Shown: positions 1 through 7,142 of the stretch, piece by piece | Layout: every line of letters starts with the position of its first letter | How positions within the stretch are numbered: the first letter of the stretch is position 1 | NCBI GenBank assembly: GCA_903842755.1 | Contig: CAIMNF010000236.1 | Coordinates: 1 to 12,263, forward strand | From: Oligoflexia bacterium | Lineage (GTDB): Bacteria > Bdellovibrionota > UBA1018 > CAIMNF01 | Length of the DNA stretch: 12,263 nucleotides | Direction of reading: 5' to 3' | Notes under the pieces: model-generated | The model's database searches: none | What the model was told of the DNA's origin: nothing | What the model saw: only the letters and a program-made list of their open reading frames with translations | Translations under genes and position numbers: made by a program

Positions 1-1517
1 TCCAACGCGGCTTTACAGCAAAACGCGTAATCGTCCAAAAAACCTTGGCCGCGGGGAACACCCCCTTGAATCGTGGCGGCTAAGCCACCTTCGGTTTGGT
101 CTGCGTACTGGATCAGATTCTCAAATGCCTTTCGCGCCATTTGCGAACAATCCCCGTTCGGATCTTTTAGGGCAAGAGCGGCAAGGCTAAGTCCGCTCAC
201 CATCAGCGCATTCCAAGAAACTAAAACTTTAGAGTCTAATCCGGGACGAATGCGTTTCGCACGCGCCGTAAAGAGTTTGGATTGAATCTGGGCCCAATCG
301 GCATTCCGATCAGCGATGTCGTCACGAATCCGGAGCGCCCATTGACCGTCTTCGAAGTTTCCCCCCGGCGAAAGGTCGCAGACTTCGCCCAAAATCTTTA
401 GCTCGGATTCTGTGAGAGTTTCGGCTAAGGTCTGCTCATTCCAGACAAAAAATTTACCTTCGCCCCCTTCACTGTCGGCATCGAGTGCAGTATAAAAACA
501 GCCGGACTCATCGGTTAGCTCGCGTTTCACGAACGCTGCTGTTTTTTCAATAATTCTTTTATAAAAAATAAGTTGCTCTGGCGAACGTTCGGTCGGTTCC
601 TGCTCTAACGTCAGGACCACTTCGCTATACAGCGATAACAATAATGCGTTATCGTAAAGCATTTTTTCGAAGTGGGGAATGGTCCAAAACTCGTCGACCG
701 AATAACGATGAAATCCACCGCCAATTTGATCAAAAATACCGCCCATCCCCATCTTTTCCAGGGACAAGTGCACTGCCGCTTGGCCGGCTTCACGGCGCAA
801 TTGCGGCACCCAACGCATTTGACTCATTCGCCATAAAAATTGCAGGGCCATCACATTCGGAAATTTCGGTGCGCCCCCAAAACCCCCGTGTTGCCAGTCC
901 ACACGGGCGAGCAAATATTCATAACTGTCGATCAGCGTTTGGCGCGCTTCTTTGGCTGAAAACTGATTCTGGGCTACCGTTTTAAGATCCCTAAAATTCT
1001 CATTGCCCGAAAATTCGTCGGAATCTTCGATAATTTCCGTCATTTTTTCGGCTCGCTCTAAAATCTCCTGCGGGTTGTTTTTAAAATTTTCCGAAAGAGC
1101 CACCAAGAGTCGGGGAAAGCCCGGCCGTCCGTACCGATCCGTGGGTGGAAAATAAGTCCCCCCGTAAAAGGGCTTTAAATCTGGCGTTAAAAAAACCGTG
1201 AGCGGCCATCCTCCACCCCGGGTAATCATTTGCGCTACGGGCTGGTAAATTTGGTCCAAATCGGGCCGCTCCTCACGGTCCACTTTAATGTTGATGTACC
1301 GCTCATTCATTACTGCGGCGATTTCATGATTTTCAAAACACTCGTGCGCCATGACATGGCACCAATGGCACGCTGAATAGCCGATGCTTAACAAAATAGG
1401 CTTTTGTTCGACTTTTGCTCGCGCTAAAGCTTCGTCGCCCCAAGGATACCACTGTACGGGGTGGTCTTGGTGCTGCAATAAATAAGGACTGGTTTCGCGG
1501 CTCAGGTGATTCTTCAT
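1..1517 (-). CDS. YyaL/SSP411-family thioredoxin-domain protein (DUF255), 3' end beyond the window
   Basis: The reading frame runs from an ATG at 1517 to the left edge without a stop, giving 505 codons; relatives are about 650-700 residues, so roughly the last quarter is missing. The N-terminus reads MKNHLSRETSPYLLQH, followed by HPVQWYPWG and a redox-type C50-H-W-C53 motif inside SACHWCHVMAHE. These are hallmarks of the DUF255 / spermatogenesis-associated protein 20 family: a thioredoxin-like domain (about residues 1-170) followed by an alpha/alpha six-hairpin toroid like those of glycoside hydrolases and epimerases. Further family landmarks are GGWPLTVFLTP, GGTYFPP, GGIFDQIGGGFHRYS and WTIPHFEKMLYDN. 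No signal peptide is visible, so a cytoplasmic location is expected. The biochemical role of the family is not settled. The gene starts 2 bp after the der stop and is the last visible gene of the operon. Confidence 0.9.
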   Translation of the reverse strand, partial: MKNHLSRETSPYLLQHQDHPVQWYPWGDEALARAKVEQKPILLSIGYSACHWCHVMAHECFENHEIAAVMNERYINIKVDREERPDLDQIYQPVAQMITRGGGWPLTVFLTPDLKPFYGGTYFPPTDRYGRPGFPRLLVALSENFKNNPQEILERAEKMTEIIEDSDEFSGNENFRDLKTVAQNQFSAKEARQTLIDSYEYLLARVDWQHGGFGGAPKFPNVMALQFLWRMSQMRWVPQLRREAGQAAVHLSLEKMGMGGIFDQIGGGFHRYSVDEFWTIPHFEKMLYDNALLLSLYSEVVLTLEQEPTERSPEQLIFYKRIIEKTAAFVKRELTDESGCFYTALDADSEGGEGKFFVWNEQTLAETLTESELKILGEVCDLSPGGNFEDGQWALRIRDDIADRNADWAQIQSKLFTARAKRIRPGLDSKVLVSWNALMVSGLSLAALALKDPNGDCSQMARKAFENLIQYADQTEGGLAATIQGGVPRGQGFLDDYAFCCKAAL

Positions 1518-1519
1518 TT

Positions 1520-2935
1520 TTACTTTTCGGATTTTTCGCCACTGTTTTTGGTCTTGGTAAAACTTAACCGAATGGGCGTCCCTAAAAACCCCCAACGCTC
1601 GCGGATGGCTTTCACCATATGGCGGCTTAAACTAAAATGAATTTTACGTGGGTCATTTACATGCGAAACAAAGGTAGGCGGATTACGCCCTGTTTGATGA
1701 GTCATATAGAACTTTGCATTACCCGGATTGTGGATTTCGGATTCGGTTTTAAAGAAATCCGTCAAGTCCCGCGTGGGCACTTTTACCCACCGTTGTTCTA
1801 ATACATATTGAATCATTCTAAATAAGCGGTCTAACCCAATTCCATCTTTTGCGGTCAAAAAGACCAGGGGCGCGTACCCCAGAAAGCGAATTTTTTCCCG
1901 CAGCATTTTCTCGGCCTCTTTCTGCGAAAAATCTGCGTTCTGTTCTTGGAGGTCCCACTTATTGAGCACTAAAATCACACTGCAGCCTGCGTCTTCAATC
2001 AAGCCTGCAATTTTCTCATCTTGATCATAGACCCCTTTTTCGGCATCCATCATCAGCAAGGCAATATCGGCGCGCTCCAAGGTTTTTTTAGACTGCACGA
2101 CCGACAGCACTTCAATTCCTTGCTCCGTTTTATCTTTGCGCCTGATTCCCGCGGTATCGATCAGAACCATTTCTTTTCCATGCCAATTAATTTTAGTGTC
2201 GATCGAATCCACAGTGGTCCCGGCAATGTTACTGACGATGGAGCGAGTCTCGCCCGAAATCGCATTTAACAAAGTAGACTTCCCCACATTCGGCTGGCCG
2301 ATGATCGCTACGTTGGGAATTCGTGGCGCACGAGTTTTTACTTCGGGTGCATCGGGAACACTGCCTCCATCCGCATTGACTTCATCCGCATCGTCTCCAT
2401 CCGCATCGTTTCTTTTTACTCTTGCCCCTTGAAATGCGGCGGTCTGCACGAGCAAATCTTTTAAATCTTCAATGCCCAAATCGTGTTCAGCAGAAAGAGG
2501 GATCATTTGCTCTAAGCCAATTTTATAAAATTCATTCATCTCCTCATCCAAAAGATCAGAATCGGATTTATTCAAAATGCCGATCACCGGCATCCGTTCG
2601 GTAACGCCTGCTTTGCGTAGTTCGTGGTGGACCTCGCGGTCCCCTGTGGTCAGTCCTGCGCGAATGTCCATGACCCAAAGAACGAGCGACGCTTCTTCGA
2701 GCGCGGTTTTGACCTGTTGCTTAATTTCTTCCGCAAAGTTTCCGGGCCCAAGGCCACCGGTATCAATTAAATTAAACCGATATTCCTTTCCGCCCACCCA
2801 CCAAGTAATGGGTTCCACAATCCGATCGCGGGTAACGCCGGACACATCCAGTACCAACGATCGTTTCTTACCTAAAAGTCGGTTAAACAACGAACTTTTC
2901 CCTACATTGGGCCTACCGACAATAACAACATTCAT
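1520..2935 (-). CDS. der: Ribosome assembly GTPase Der (EngA), two GTPase domains plus KH-like domain
   Basis: Der is an essential GTPase of 50S ribosomal subunit assembly. The 471-residue protein has the family's tandem layout. GTPase 1 has G1 GRPNVGKS (7-14), G3 DTGG (58-61), G4 NKSD (122-125) and SAE near 148-150. GTPase 2 has G1 GQPNVGKS (213-220), G3 DTAG (260-263), G4 NKWD (325-328) and TAKDG near 361. A C-terminal KH-like domain spans about 380-462 (GNAKFYMTHQTGRNPPTF, then HFSLSRHMVKAIRERWGFLGTPI). The linker between the GTPase domains (about 172-205) is acidic and Asp/Ala-rich and is encoded partly by a 15-bp tandem repeat. The ATG shares bases with the era stop codon (ATGA), which suggests translational coupling. 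Length is within the family range and all nucleotide-binding motifs are intact. Confidence 0.97.
   Translation of the reverse strand: MNVVIVGRPNVGKSSLFNRLLGKKRSLVLDVSGVTRDRIVEPITWWVGGKEYRFNLIDTGGLGPGNFAEEIKQQVKTALEEASLVLWVMDIRAGLTTGDREVHHELRKAGVTERMPVIGILNKSDSDLLDEEMNEFYKIGLEQMIPLSAEHDLGIEDLKDLLVQTAAFQGARVKRNDADGDDADEVNADGGSVPDAPEVKTRAPRIPNVAIIGQPNVGKSTLLNAISGETRSIVSNIAGTTVDSIDTKINWHGKEMVLIDTAGIRRKDKTEQGIEVLSVVQSKKTLERADIALLMMDAEKGVYDQDEKIAGLIEDAGCSVILVLNKWDLQEQNADFSQKEAEKMLREKIRFLGYAPLVFLTAKDGIGLDRLFRMIQYVLEQRWVKVPTRDLTDFFKTESEIHNPGNAKFYMTHQTGRNPPTFVSHVNDPRKIHFSLSRHMVKAIRERWGFLGTPIRLSFTKTKNSGEKSEK
2366..2410. repeat. Three tandem 15-bp repeats in the Der interdomain linker
   Basis: Three consecutive 15-base units begin at 2366, 2381 and 2396. 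All share the core CATCCGCAT at the same offset (2368, 2383 and 2398) and differ at a few other positions. Because 15 is a multiple of three, the repeat stays in frame and on the minus strand encodes the Asp/Ala-rich part of the linker between Der's GTPase domains. It looks like a small in-frame tandem expansion in a tolerant, probably disordered segment. Confidence 0.8.
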
Positions 2936-3861
2936 TTGCGTGATCTCTTTTCTAATTCGTATCCCAATGACTTTAATTTGGTTTGCTCCGATGTCCAGGC
3001 CGCTAAAACCTTCACCCGGAGTTCAAGAAAAACTTTTTCTCCCATCAGTTTTTCTATTTCTTTTCTGGCAGCGGTACCAATTTCTTTAATTTTCTTGCCC
3101 TGTGAACCAATGACCATTCCCTTTTGACTCTCGCGTTCTACATAAATCATGGCTTGAATGACGACCGGTTTTTTGTTTTCTTTGAAGGATTCAATCTCCA
3201 CGGCACAGCTGTAGGGGATTTCATCGCCCAGATTCATAAACAATTGTTTACGAATCAATTCTGCGACAATAAAACGGAGCGAACGATCCGTTAAGCTATC
3301 GTCGACCGGGTAAAGCGGCTCGCCGTTCGGCAATTCATCAAAAATAAGTTGAAGGAGTTCCTTTACTCCCTTCTTTTTTACTGCCGAAATGGAATGCGTT
3401 GCGATCCACTCACAGCGCGTTCCCTGCAACTCCTGCTTCACCTCGTCAATCCAAGGATCCAGCCACTTAAATTGTTCCGCGTGCACTTTGACTAAATCCG
3501 CTTTATTCACCAAAAGGATTAGCTTGGACGAAGCCTCTTTCAAATACTCCAACATCAGTCGTTCGGCACTGACCTTACTCATTGGATCGATCAAATAGAT
3601 CACCAAGTCGGGTCCGTCGAGGGCCTTCTTTACCTCTTGAATCATAAAGGCGTTGATTCCGCCTTCTTTTGCTTTATGCACCCCCGGGGTATCTATAAAT
3701 ACAACTTGCCCGCGCGGCTCGTTTAAAATGCCCCGAATTTGATCGCGCGTTGTTTGCGCCTTGGGCGTAACGATCGACAGGTCTTCCTTCAACACTGCAT
3801 TTAATAGGGTAGACTTCCCCACATTGGGGCGCCCCAGAAGGACGACTATTCCTGATTTCAT
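2932..3861 (-). CDS. era: GTPase Era, 16S rRNA-binding ribosome assembly factor
   Basis: Era binds the 3' end of 16S rRNA and checks 30S maturation. The protein is 309 residues, slightly longer than the usual 295-300. The GTPase domain shows G1 GRPNVGKS (10-17), TPKAQTTRDQIRGI in the switch I region (32-45), G3 DTPG (57-60), G4 NKAD (119-122) and ISA (158-160). The C-terminal KH domain carries VIGSQGKKIKEIG (250-262), the canonical RNA-binding loop, followed by VFLELRVKV. The ATG shares the tetranucleotide ATGA with the rnc stop, and the era stop overlaps the der start in the same way. rnc directly upstream is the common bacterial arrangement and fits coupled rRNA processing and subunit assembly. 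Nothing essential appears to be missing. Confidence 0.97.
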   Translation of the reverse strand: MKSGIVVLLGRPNVGKSTLLNAVLKEDLSIVTPKAQTTRDQIRGILNEPRGQVVFIDTPGVHKAKEGGINAFMIQEVKKALDGPDLVIYLIDPMSKVSAERLMLEYLKEASSKLILLVNKADLVKVHAEQFKWLDPWIDEVKQELQGTRCEWIATHSISAVKKKGVKELLQLIFDELPNGEPLYPVDDSLTDRSLRFIVAELIRKQLFMNLGDEIPYSCAVEIESFKENKKPVVIQAMIYVERESQKGMVIGSQGKKIKEIGTAARKEIEKLMGEKVFLELRVKVLAAWTSEQTKLKSLGYELEKRSRK

Positions 3862-4589
3862 TTTTCCTCTTTTTCTAATTCAACTTCCGGAAGACAGCTG
3901 AGCGCTGCTTTGGCGGCATTTTGTTCGGCTTCTTTTTTCGAAGCTCCTTGCGATTGCGCCAACAATTGATCTTTCATGCGGACCTCGACTTGAAAAATCT
4001 TTGCATGGTCTGGCCCGGTTGCACTCACCAAATGATAGACGGGGGTTACCCGAAATCGCCCCTGCACCAATTCTTGTAGTTTTGTTTTATAATCTTGAAA
4101 CGCAATCGCGCAGTTTTCGGTTTTGAACAGCGGAGCAAATAAATAACGCACGACCGGGTAAACTGCATTAAATCCGCCATCAATATAAATGGCCGCAATG
4201 ACGGCCTCGAAGGCACTCGAAACAATGGAGGGCTTTTGCCCGCCCCCGGTTCGTTGTTCCCCTTTTCCAAGTCGCACCAAGTGACTCAGGTGAATCGACT
4301 TTGAAACTTCAAAGAGCGTTTTTTCATTCACCACAGCCGCCCTCATTTTAGAGAGCTGCCCCTCGTTCGCCTCTGGAAACGATTCCAACAATAAATCGGA
4401 AATGACCAAATCTAAAACAGCGTCACCCAAATACTCAAGCCGCTCGTTGTCCCGAAGCGCGATCGGTTTTTCGATTAAGTTCTCATGGCCGTATGAAACG
4501 TGCGTCAAGGCCTGAATGAGTAGTCTCAAATCACCAAATCGGTATTTGATCTGTTCTTGTAAGTCATCGAAGGTAAACTGGTGGTTCAT
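3858..4589 (-). CDS. rnc: Ribonuclease III, with one active-site Asp replaced by Ser
   Basis: RNase III cleaves double-stranded RNA, including rRNA precursors. The 243-residue protein has a nuclease domain (about 8-155) with the signature NERLEYLGDAVLDLV (48-62), supplying acidic residues E49, E52 and D56 (E. coli E38, E41, D45), and E76 in NEGQLSKMRA (E. coli E65). A double-stranded RNA-binding domain spans about 165-233 (DYKTKLQELVQ through GASKKEAEQNAAKAAL). The second metal-ligand motif reads S125-A-F-E128, whereas E. coli has D114-T-V-E117. The glutamate is kept, but the aspartate is a serine, which I confirmed from the nucleotides near 4208-4222. The ATG overlaps the mtaB stop (ATGA) and the stop overlaps the era start. 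Family assignment is certain; the effect of the Ser on activity is unknown. Confidence 0.95.
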   Translation of the reverse strand: MNHQFTFDDLQEQIKYRFGDLRLLIQALTHVSYGHENLIEKPIALRDNERLEYLGDAVLDLVISDLLLESFPEANEGQLSKMRAAVVNEKTLFEVSKSIHLSHLVRLGKGEQRTGGGQKPSIVSSAFEAVIAAIYIDGGFNAVYPVVRYLFAPLFKTENCAIAFQDYKTKLQELVQGRFRVTPVYHLVSATGPDHAKIFQVEVRMKDQLLAQSQGASKKEAEQNAAKAALSCLPEVELEKEEK

Positions 4590-6058
4590 TGCAATGTCCC
4601 CAACCAGATGACTTCGCCCGCAGCTTTATCGACAATCCATTGTTTGACTTCCACTTGGACTAATTGGTTCCAGGTCCTTAAATGTTCAGGGGTTTTCAAT
4701 GGAATAATCACCCGCTGATAATTCGCGGAATACCCGGAAACCCAATCCCGCGTCCCATCAGGTCCTTTGTAGCGGCCCTCCAATAAAACGCCTTTTAACA
4801 CGGTATTTCCGGCGCTTCTCTGAGATGAAAAACTTTGCCCCAGGCGTTCAAGGCTCAGCTGTTGCAACTGCTTTGCCCGTTCCTTGCGGACCGCTAGGGG
4901 AACACTGTTTGCCAATCGGGTTGCAGGGGTTCCTTCCCGCTCACTGTAGGGAAAAACATGGAGCCGATTCCAAGGAAGTTGTTCGAGCGTCTTTACGCTG
5001 TTCAAAAAATCTTCGTCCGTTTCGCCAGGAAACCCCGTAATATAATCCATTCCCACAAAGGGCTTTCGCTTCAACTTGGCCAATTGGTTCAGACAGGTTT
5101 CCACGTGGTGCGCTTGGTATTTTCGTTTCATCAGTCGTAAAATTTTGGTTTGCACATGCTGGAGCGACATATGAAAATGAGGACAAAACGCCTCGTAATT
5201 CTCCATCAGTTCCATGAGCTTTGGCGAAATTTCCGTGGGATCAAGTGACCCTATTCGTAAGCGTTTCAAACCGGTTTGAGTTAAAATCTGTTCCACCAAA
5301 AAATCGAGCTGCGGAAGCCCTACCGAATCGCGTCGACCTGCGTCCTCGGCTGATCCCGTCCAATCCATTCCGTAATCGCCTAGGTTAGTCCCCGTCAAAA
5401 TCACTTCTTGAATTCCAATATCAACCGATTGTTGGATCTTTGACAAAATGGCTTCCACCGATAAGCTGCGAGCAGGGCCCCGCCCGTAGGGAATAATGCA
5501 ATACGTACAAAACGAATTGCAGCCTTCTTGAATCTTTAAAAAGGCCCGTGTTCTAAACGTCACGCGATCACTTTCTTGCGCTTGCACGGGCTCAAGCCGT
5601 TCACTGGGCAGACTCCACTCCCGATCATGGGGATGTCTTGAAAGAATTTCTGTATAAGGACTAACCCCACCGAGTGCGACAGGATGCTCTGTTTTCGAAT
5701 CCAAATACTCCCGAATCAAAGCGGCTGCTTTCGGCTTATCCTGATTACCGAGCACCGCTCCCACACCGGGAATTTTGAGTGCACCCTCCGAATTTACTTC
5801 TGCAGCACAACCCGTATAAATTATTTTTGCTTTTGGATTTTTCCGGGCAATATCTCTTACCCACTTTTGAGACTGGTGGTCGGCCTCATCAGTTACAGTG
5901 CATGAATTGACGACAACCACGTCAGCATTCATCCAATTCCTTGCAGGCGATAGTCCAATATTTCTGAGCCCTGTTTCAATCTCCTGCCCATCTGAAAAAT
6001 TAGCCTTGCATCCCAAGGATTTAATGTAAAACTGCGCAGACTCTTTAGAACTACTCAC
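4586..6058 (-). CDS. mtaB: tRNA t6A37 methylthiotransferase MtaB (MiaB-like radical SAM enzyme)
   Basis: MtaB converts t6A37 to ms2t6A37 in tRNAs reading ANN codons, using two [4Fe-4S] clusters. From the GTG at 6058 the protein is 490 residues. The N-terminal UPF0004 domain supplies three cluster cysteines: C17 in SLGCKAN, C53 in VNSCTVTDEADHQ and C84 in YTGCAAE. GCKxN is typical of MtaB; MiaB usually has GCQMN and RimO GCPKN. The radical SAM triad is C180-N-S-F-C184-T-Y-C187, followed by IIPYGRGPARS. A TRAM-like RNA-binding domain fills about the last 80 residues. I chose GTG 6058 because AGAGG lies 9 nt upstream and it overlaps the previous gene by only 8 bp. An ATG at 6130 would add 24 residues, but these are read out of frame across the conserved C-terminal coding region of the upstream gene. 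The domain order is normal, with a longer segment than usual before the radical SAM motif. Confidence 0.92.
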   Translation of the reverse strand: MSSSKESAQFYIKSLGCKANFSDGQEIETGLRNIGLSPARNWMNADVVVVNSCTVTDEADHQSQKWVRDIARKNPKAKIIYTGCAAEVNSEGALKIPGVGAVLGNQDKPKAAALIREYLDSKTEHPVALGGVSPYTEILSRHPHDREWSLPSERLEPVQAQESDRVTFRTRAFLKIQEGCNSFCTYCIIPYGRGPARSLSVEAILSKIQQSVDIGIQEVILTGTNLGDYGMDWTGSAEDAGRRDSVGLPQLDFLVEQILTQTGLKRLRIGSLDPTEISPKLMELMENYEAFCPHFHMSLQHVQTKILRLMKRKYQAHHVETCLNQLAKLKRKPFVGMDYITGFPGETDEDFLNSVKTLEQLPWNRLHVFPYSEREGTPATRLANSVPLAVRKERAKQLQQLSLERLGQSFSSQRSAGNTVLKGVLLEGRYKGPDGTRDWVSGYSANYQRVIIPLKTPEHLRTWNQLVQVEVKQWIVDKAAGEVIWLGTLQ

Positions 6059-7142
6059 ACGAAGAAACCTCTGCCCCACCCAATATCTCGTTCCCGCTGA
6101 CCCAAAGTACAGTTTGCCCAGAAAAGACATCGGCTTCTTCTTTTTTTAACGGTTCGGTGAGGAAGGCGCGAGCACGATGCCCCTCATACTCTAAAAGCTT
6201 CACAGGCGCAGCTACGGTAGGATTACTCCAAATCATGGAGCATTCCAGCCCCTTCATTTTTAAATCACTCTGCACAAACCAATACAGTGACTTTAAGGTC
6301 ACTTGATGAATCACTCGCTGTTTCAAAGTACCAACTTGCATGATTCCAGATTTTACATCGGTTTTGAAGACGTACAGTTTTTCTTTCACAACCCGATCAT
6401 CGTAATTACGTTCCTCTTTTAAATTAACCCACTCATCCCCAACAGAAAAACTAATCCCGTTCGGAGCCGTGCCCAGTTTCTCGCCGGTAATTGAATAAAC
6501 ATCGTACGTACGGTGAGCCGCTTCCCCTAGTGAATTGAGGGCAAATTCCTGCAATTTTTTCCAAATCGGATGCGTCCTGATGGGCTCTAACTGATCTAAT
6601 CCTAGCTCCACGGCAATTCGATCCGTCATCGAAGACGGAATACTTCCTAACGGCAAGTCTAAACTTCTGATTTCGGATTGATTGAGGCCGAGCAGAAATT
6701 CTGCTTCGTCACGTTCCGCTTCGACGGAACGCATGATGCGCATTACTTGATCCAGTTCATCGTACTGAGTAATTGCAAAATGCCCGGTCGCAACTTTATC
6801 AAAATGATATGAGTTTTTGAGTTCAAATAGCTTTGGAAACAATATCGAATGCTGAAAAAGTTTCCGCATGCTCACATCGATCCCTTGTTTCCGCGCGATA
6901 ATCCAAGGCTGCACGATGTGCTTTTCTAGCTCTTCCGTAACGTCTAGGATCTGAATGGGGATTCCCATTTTTTTCTCAATTTGTTTCATCCACTGCGTTC
7001 GTGCAGGATCTTGAATGAAATCAAAATAGACTCCCCGCAATTGCCTGCCTTGCTTTTTCAGCAGCCATGCCACCACCAAACTTCCTAAACCACTGCCAAT
7101 GGATACTAAAACCTTTTCGGATTCCTTTTGATGCTGCCTCAT
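6051..7142 (-). CDS. mnmA: MnmA-family (tRNA 2-thiouridylase-like) protein lacking the ATP loop and catalytic cysteines
   Basis: MnmA normally activates U34 of Lys/Glu/Gln tRNAs with ATP and transfers sulfur from a cysteine persulfide to make s2U34. This 363-residue protein matches the family in length and layout: an N-terminal Rossmann-like domain (about 10-190) with VATGHFAI (117-124) and RDEAEFLLGL (144-153), and a C-terminal beta-barrel (about 275-358) with GLECSMIWS and SGNEILGGAE. The active site is degenerate. The SGGVDS pyrophosphatase loop reads GSGLGS (16-21). The region of the first catalytic Cys (E. coli C102, CNKxIKF) reads FQHSILF (96-102). The second catalytic Cys (E. coli C199, in TGICFIGE) has no counterpart. 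The only cysteines are C301 and C362. The frame is unbroken and the flanking motifs are in phase, so this is not a frameshift artefact. It may be a pseudoenzyme or a repurposed paralogue. Its ATG overlaps the desulfurase stop (ATGA). Confidence 0.82.
   Translation of the reverse strand: MRQHQKESEKVLVSIGSGLGSLVVAWLLKKQGRQLRGVYFDFIQDPARTQWMKQIEKKMGIPIQILDVTEELEKHIVQPWIIARKQGIDVSMRKLFQHSILFPKLFELKNSYHFDKVATGHFAITQYDELDQVMRIMRSVEAERDEAEFLLGLNQSEIRSLDLPLGSIPSSMTDRIAVELGLDQLEPIRTHPIWKKLQEFALNSLGEAAHRTYDVYSITGEKLGTAPNGISFSVGDEWVNLKEERNYDDRVVKEKLYVFKTDVKSGIMQVGTLKQRVIHQVTLKSLYWFVQSDLKMKGLECSMIWSNPTVAAPVKLLEYEGHRARAFLTEPLKKEEADVFSGQTVLWVSGNEILGGAEVSSCE
6068..6072 (-). promoter_or_regulatory. Ribosome binding site deciding the mtaB GTG start
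   Basis: On the minus strand AGAGG sits 9 nt before the GTG at 6058. The same 9-nt spacing precedes the starts of the Rrf2 gene, the desulfurase and the plus-strand gene at 9184. This favours GTG 6058 over the upstream ATG at 6130. Confidence 0.55.

Noticed and set aside
644..985. A 113-codon plus-strand frame opposite the YyaL-type gene
   Set aside because: The minus strand encodes clear family motifs across the same bases, and the plus-strand product resembles nothing and is compositionally odd.
2577..3089. A 170-codon plus-strand open frame antisense to der and era
   Set aside because: It lies wholly opposite two certain GTPase genes, shows no recognisable domain and has no convincing ribosome binding site.
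6059..6130. A 24-residue N-terminal extension of MtaB from ATG 6130
   Set aside because: These codons are an alternative frame of the conserved MnmA C-terminal coding region; GTG 6058 has a well-spaced AGAGG.
6051..7142. Frameshift or sequencing error as the cause of the lost MnmA motifs
   Set aside because: Conserved segments before, between and after the degenerate motifs are all in one frame, and the substitutions are point replacements at aligned positions.
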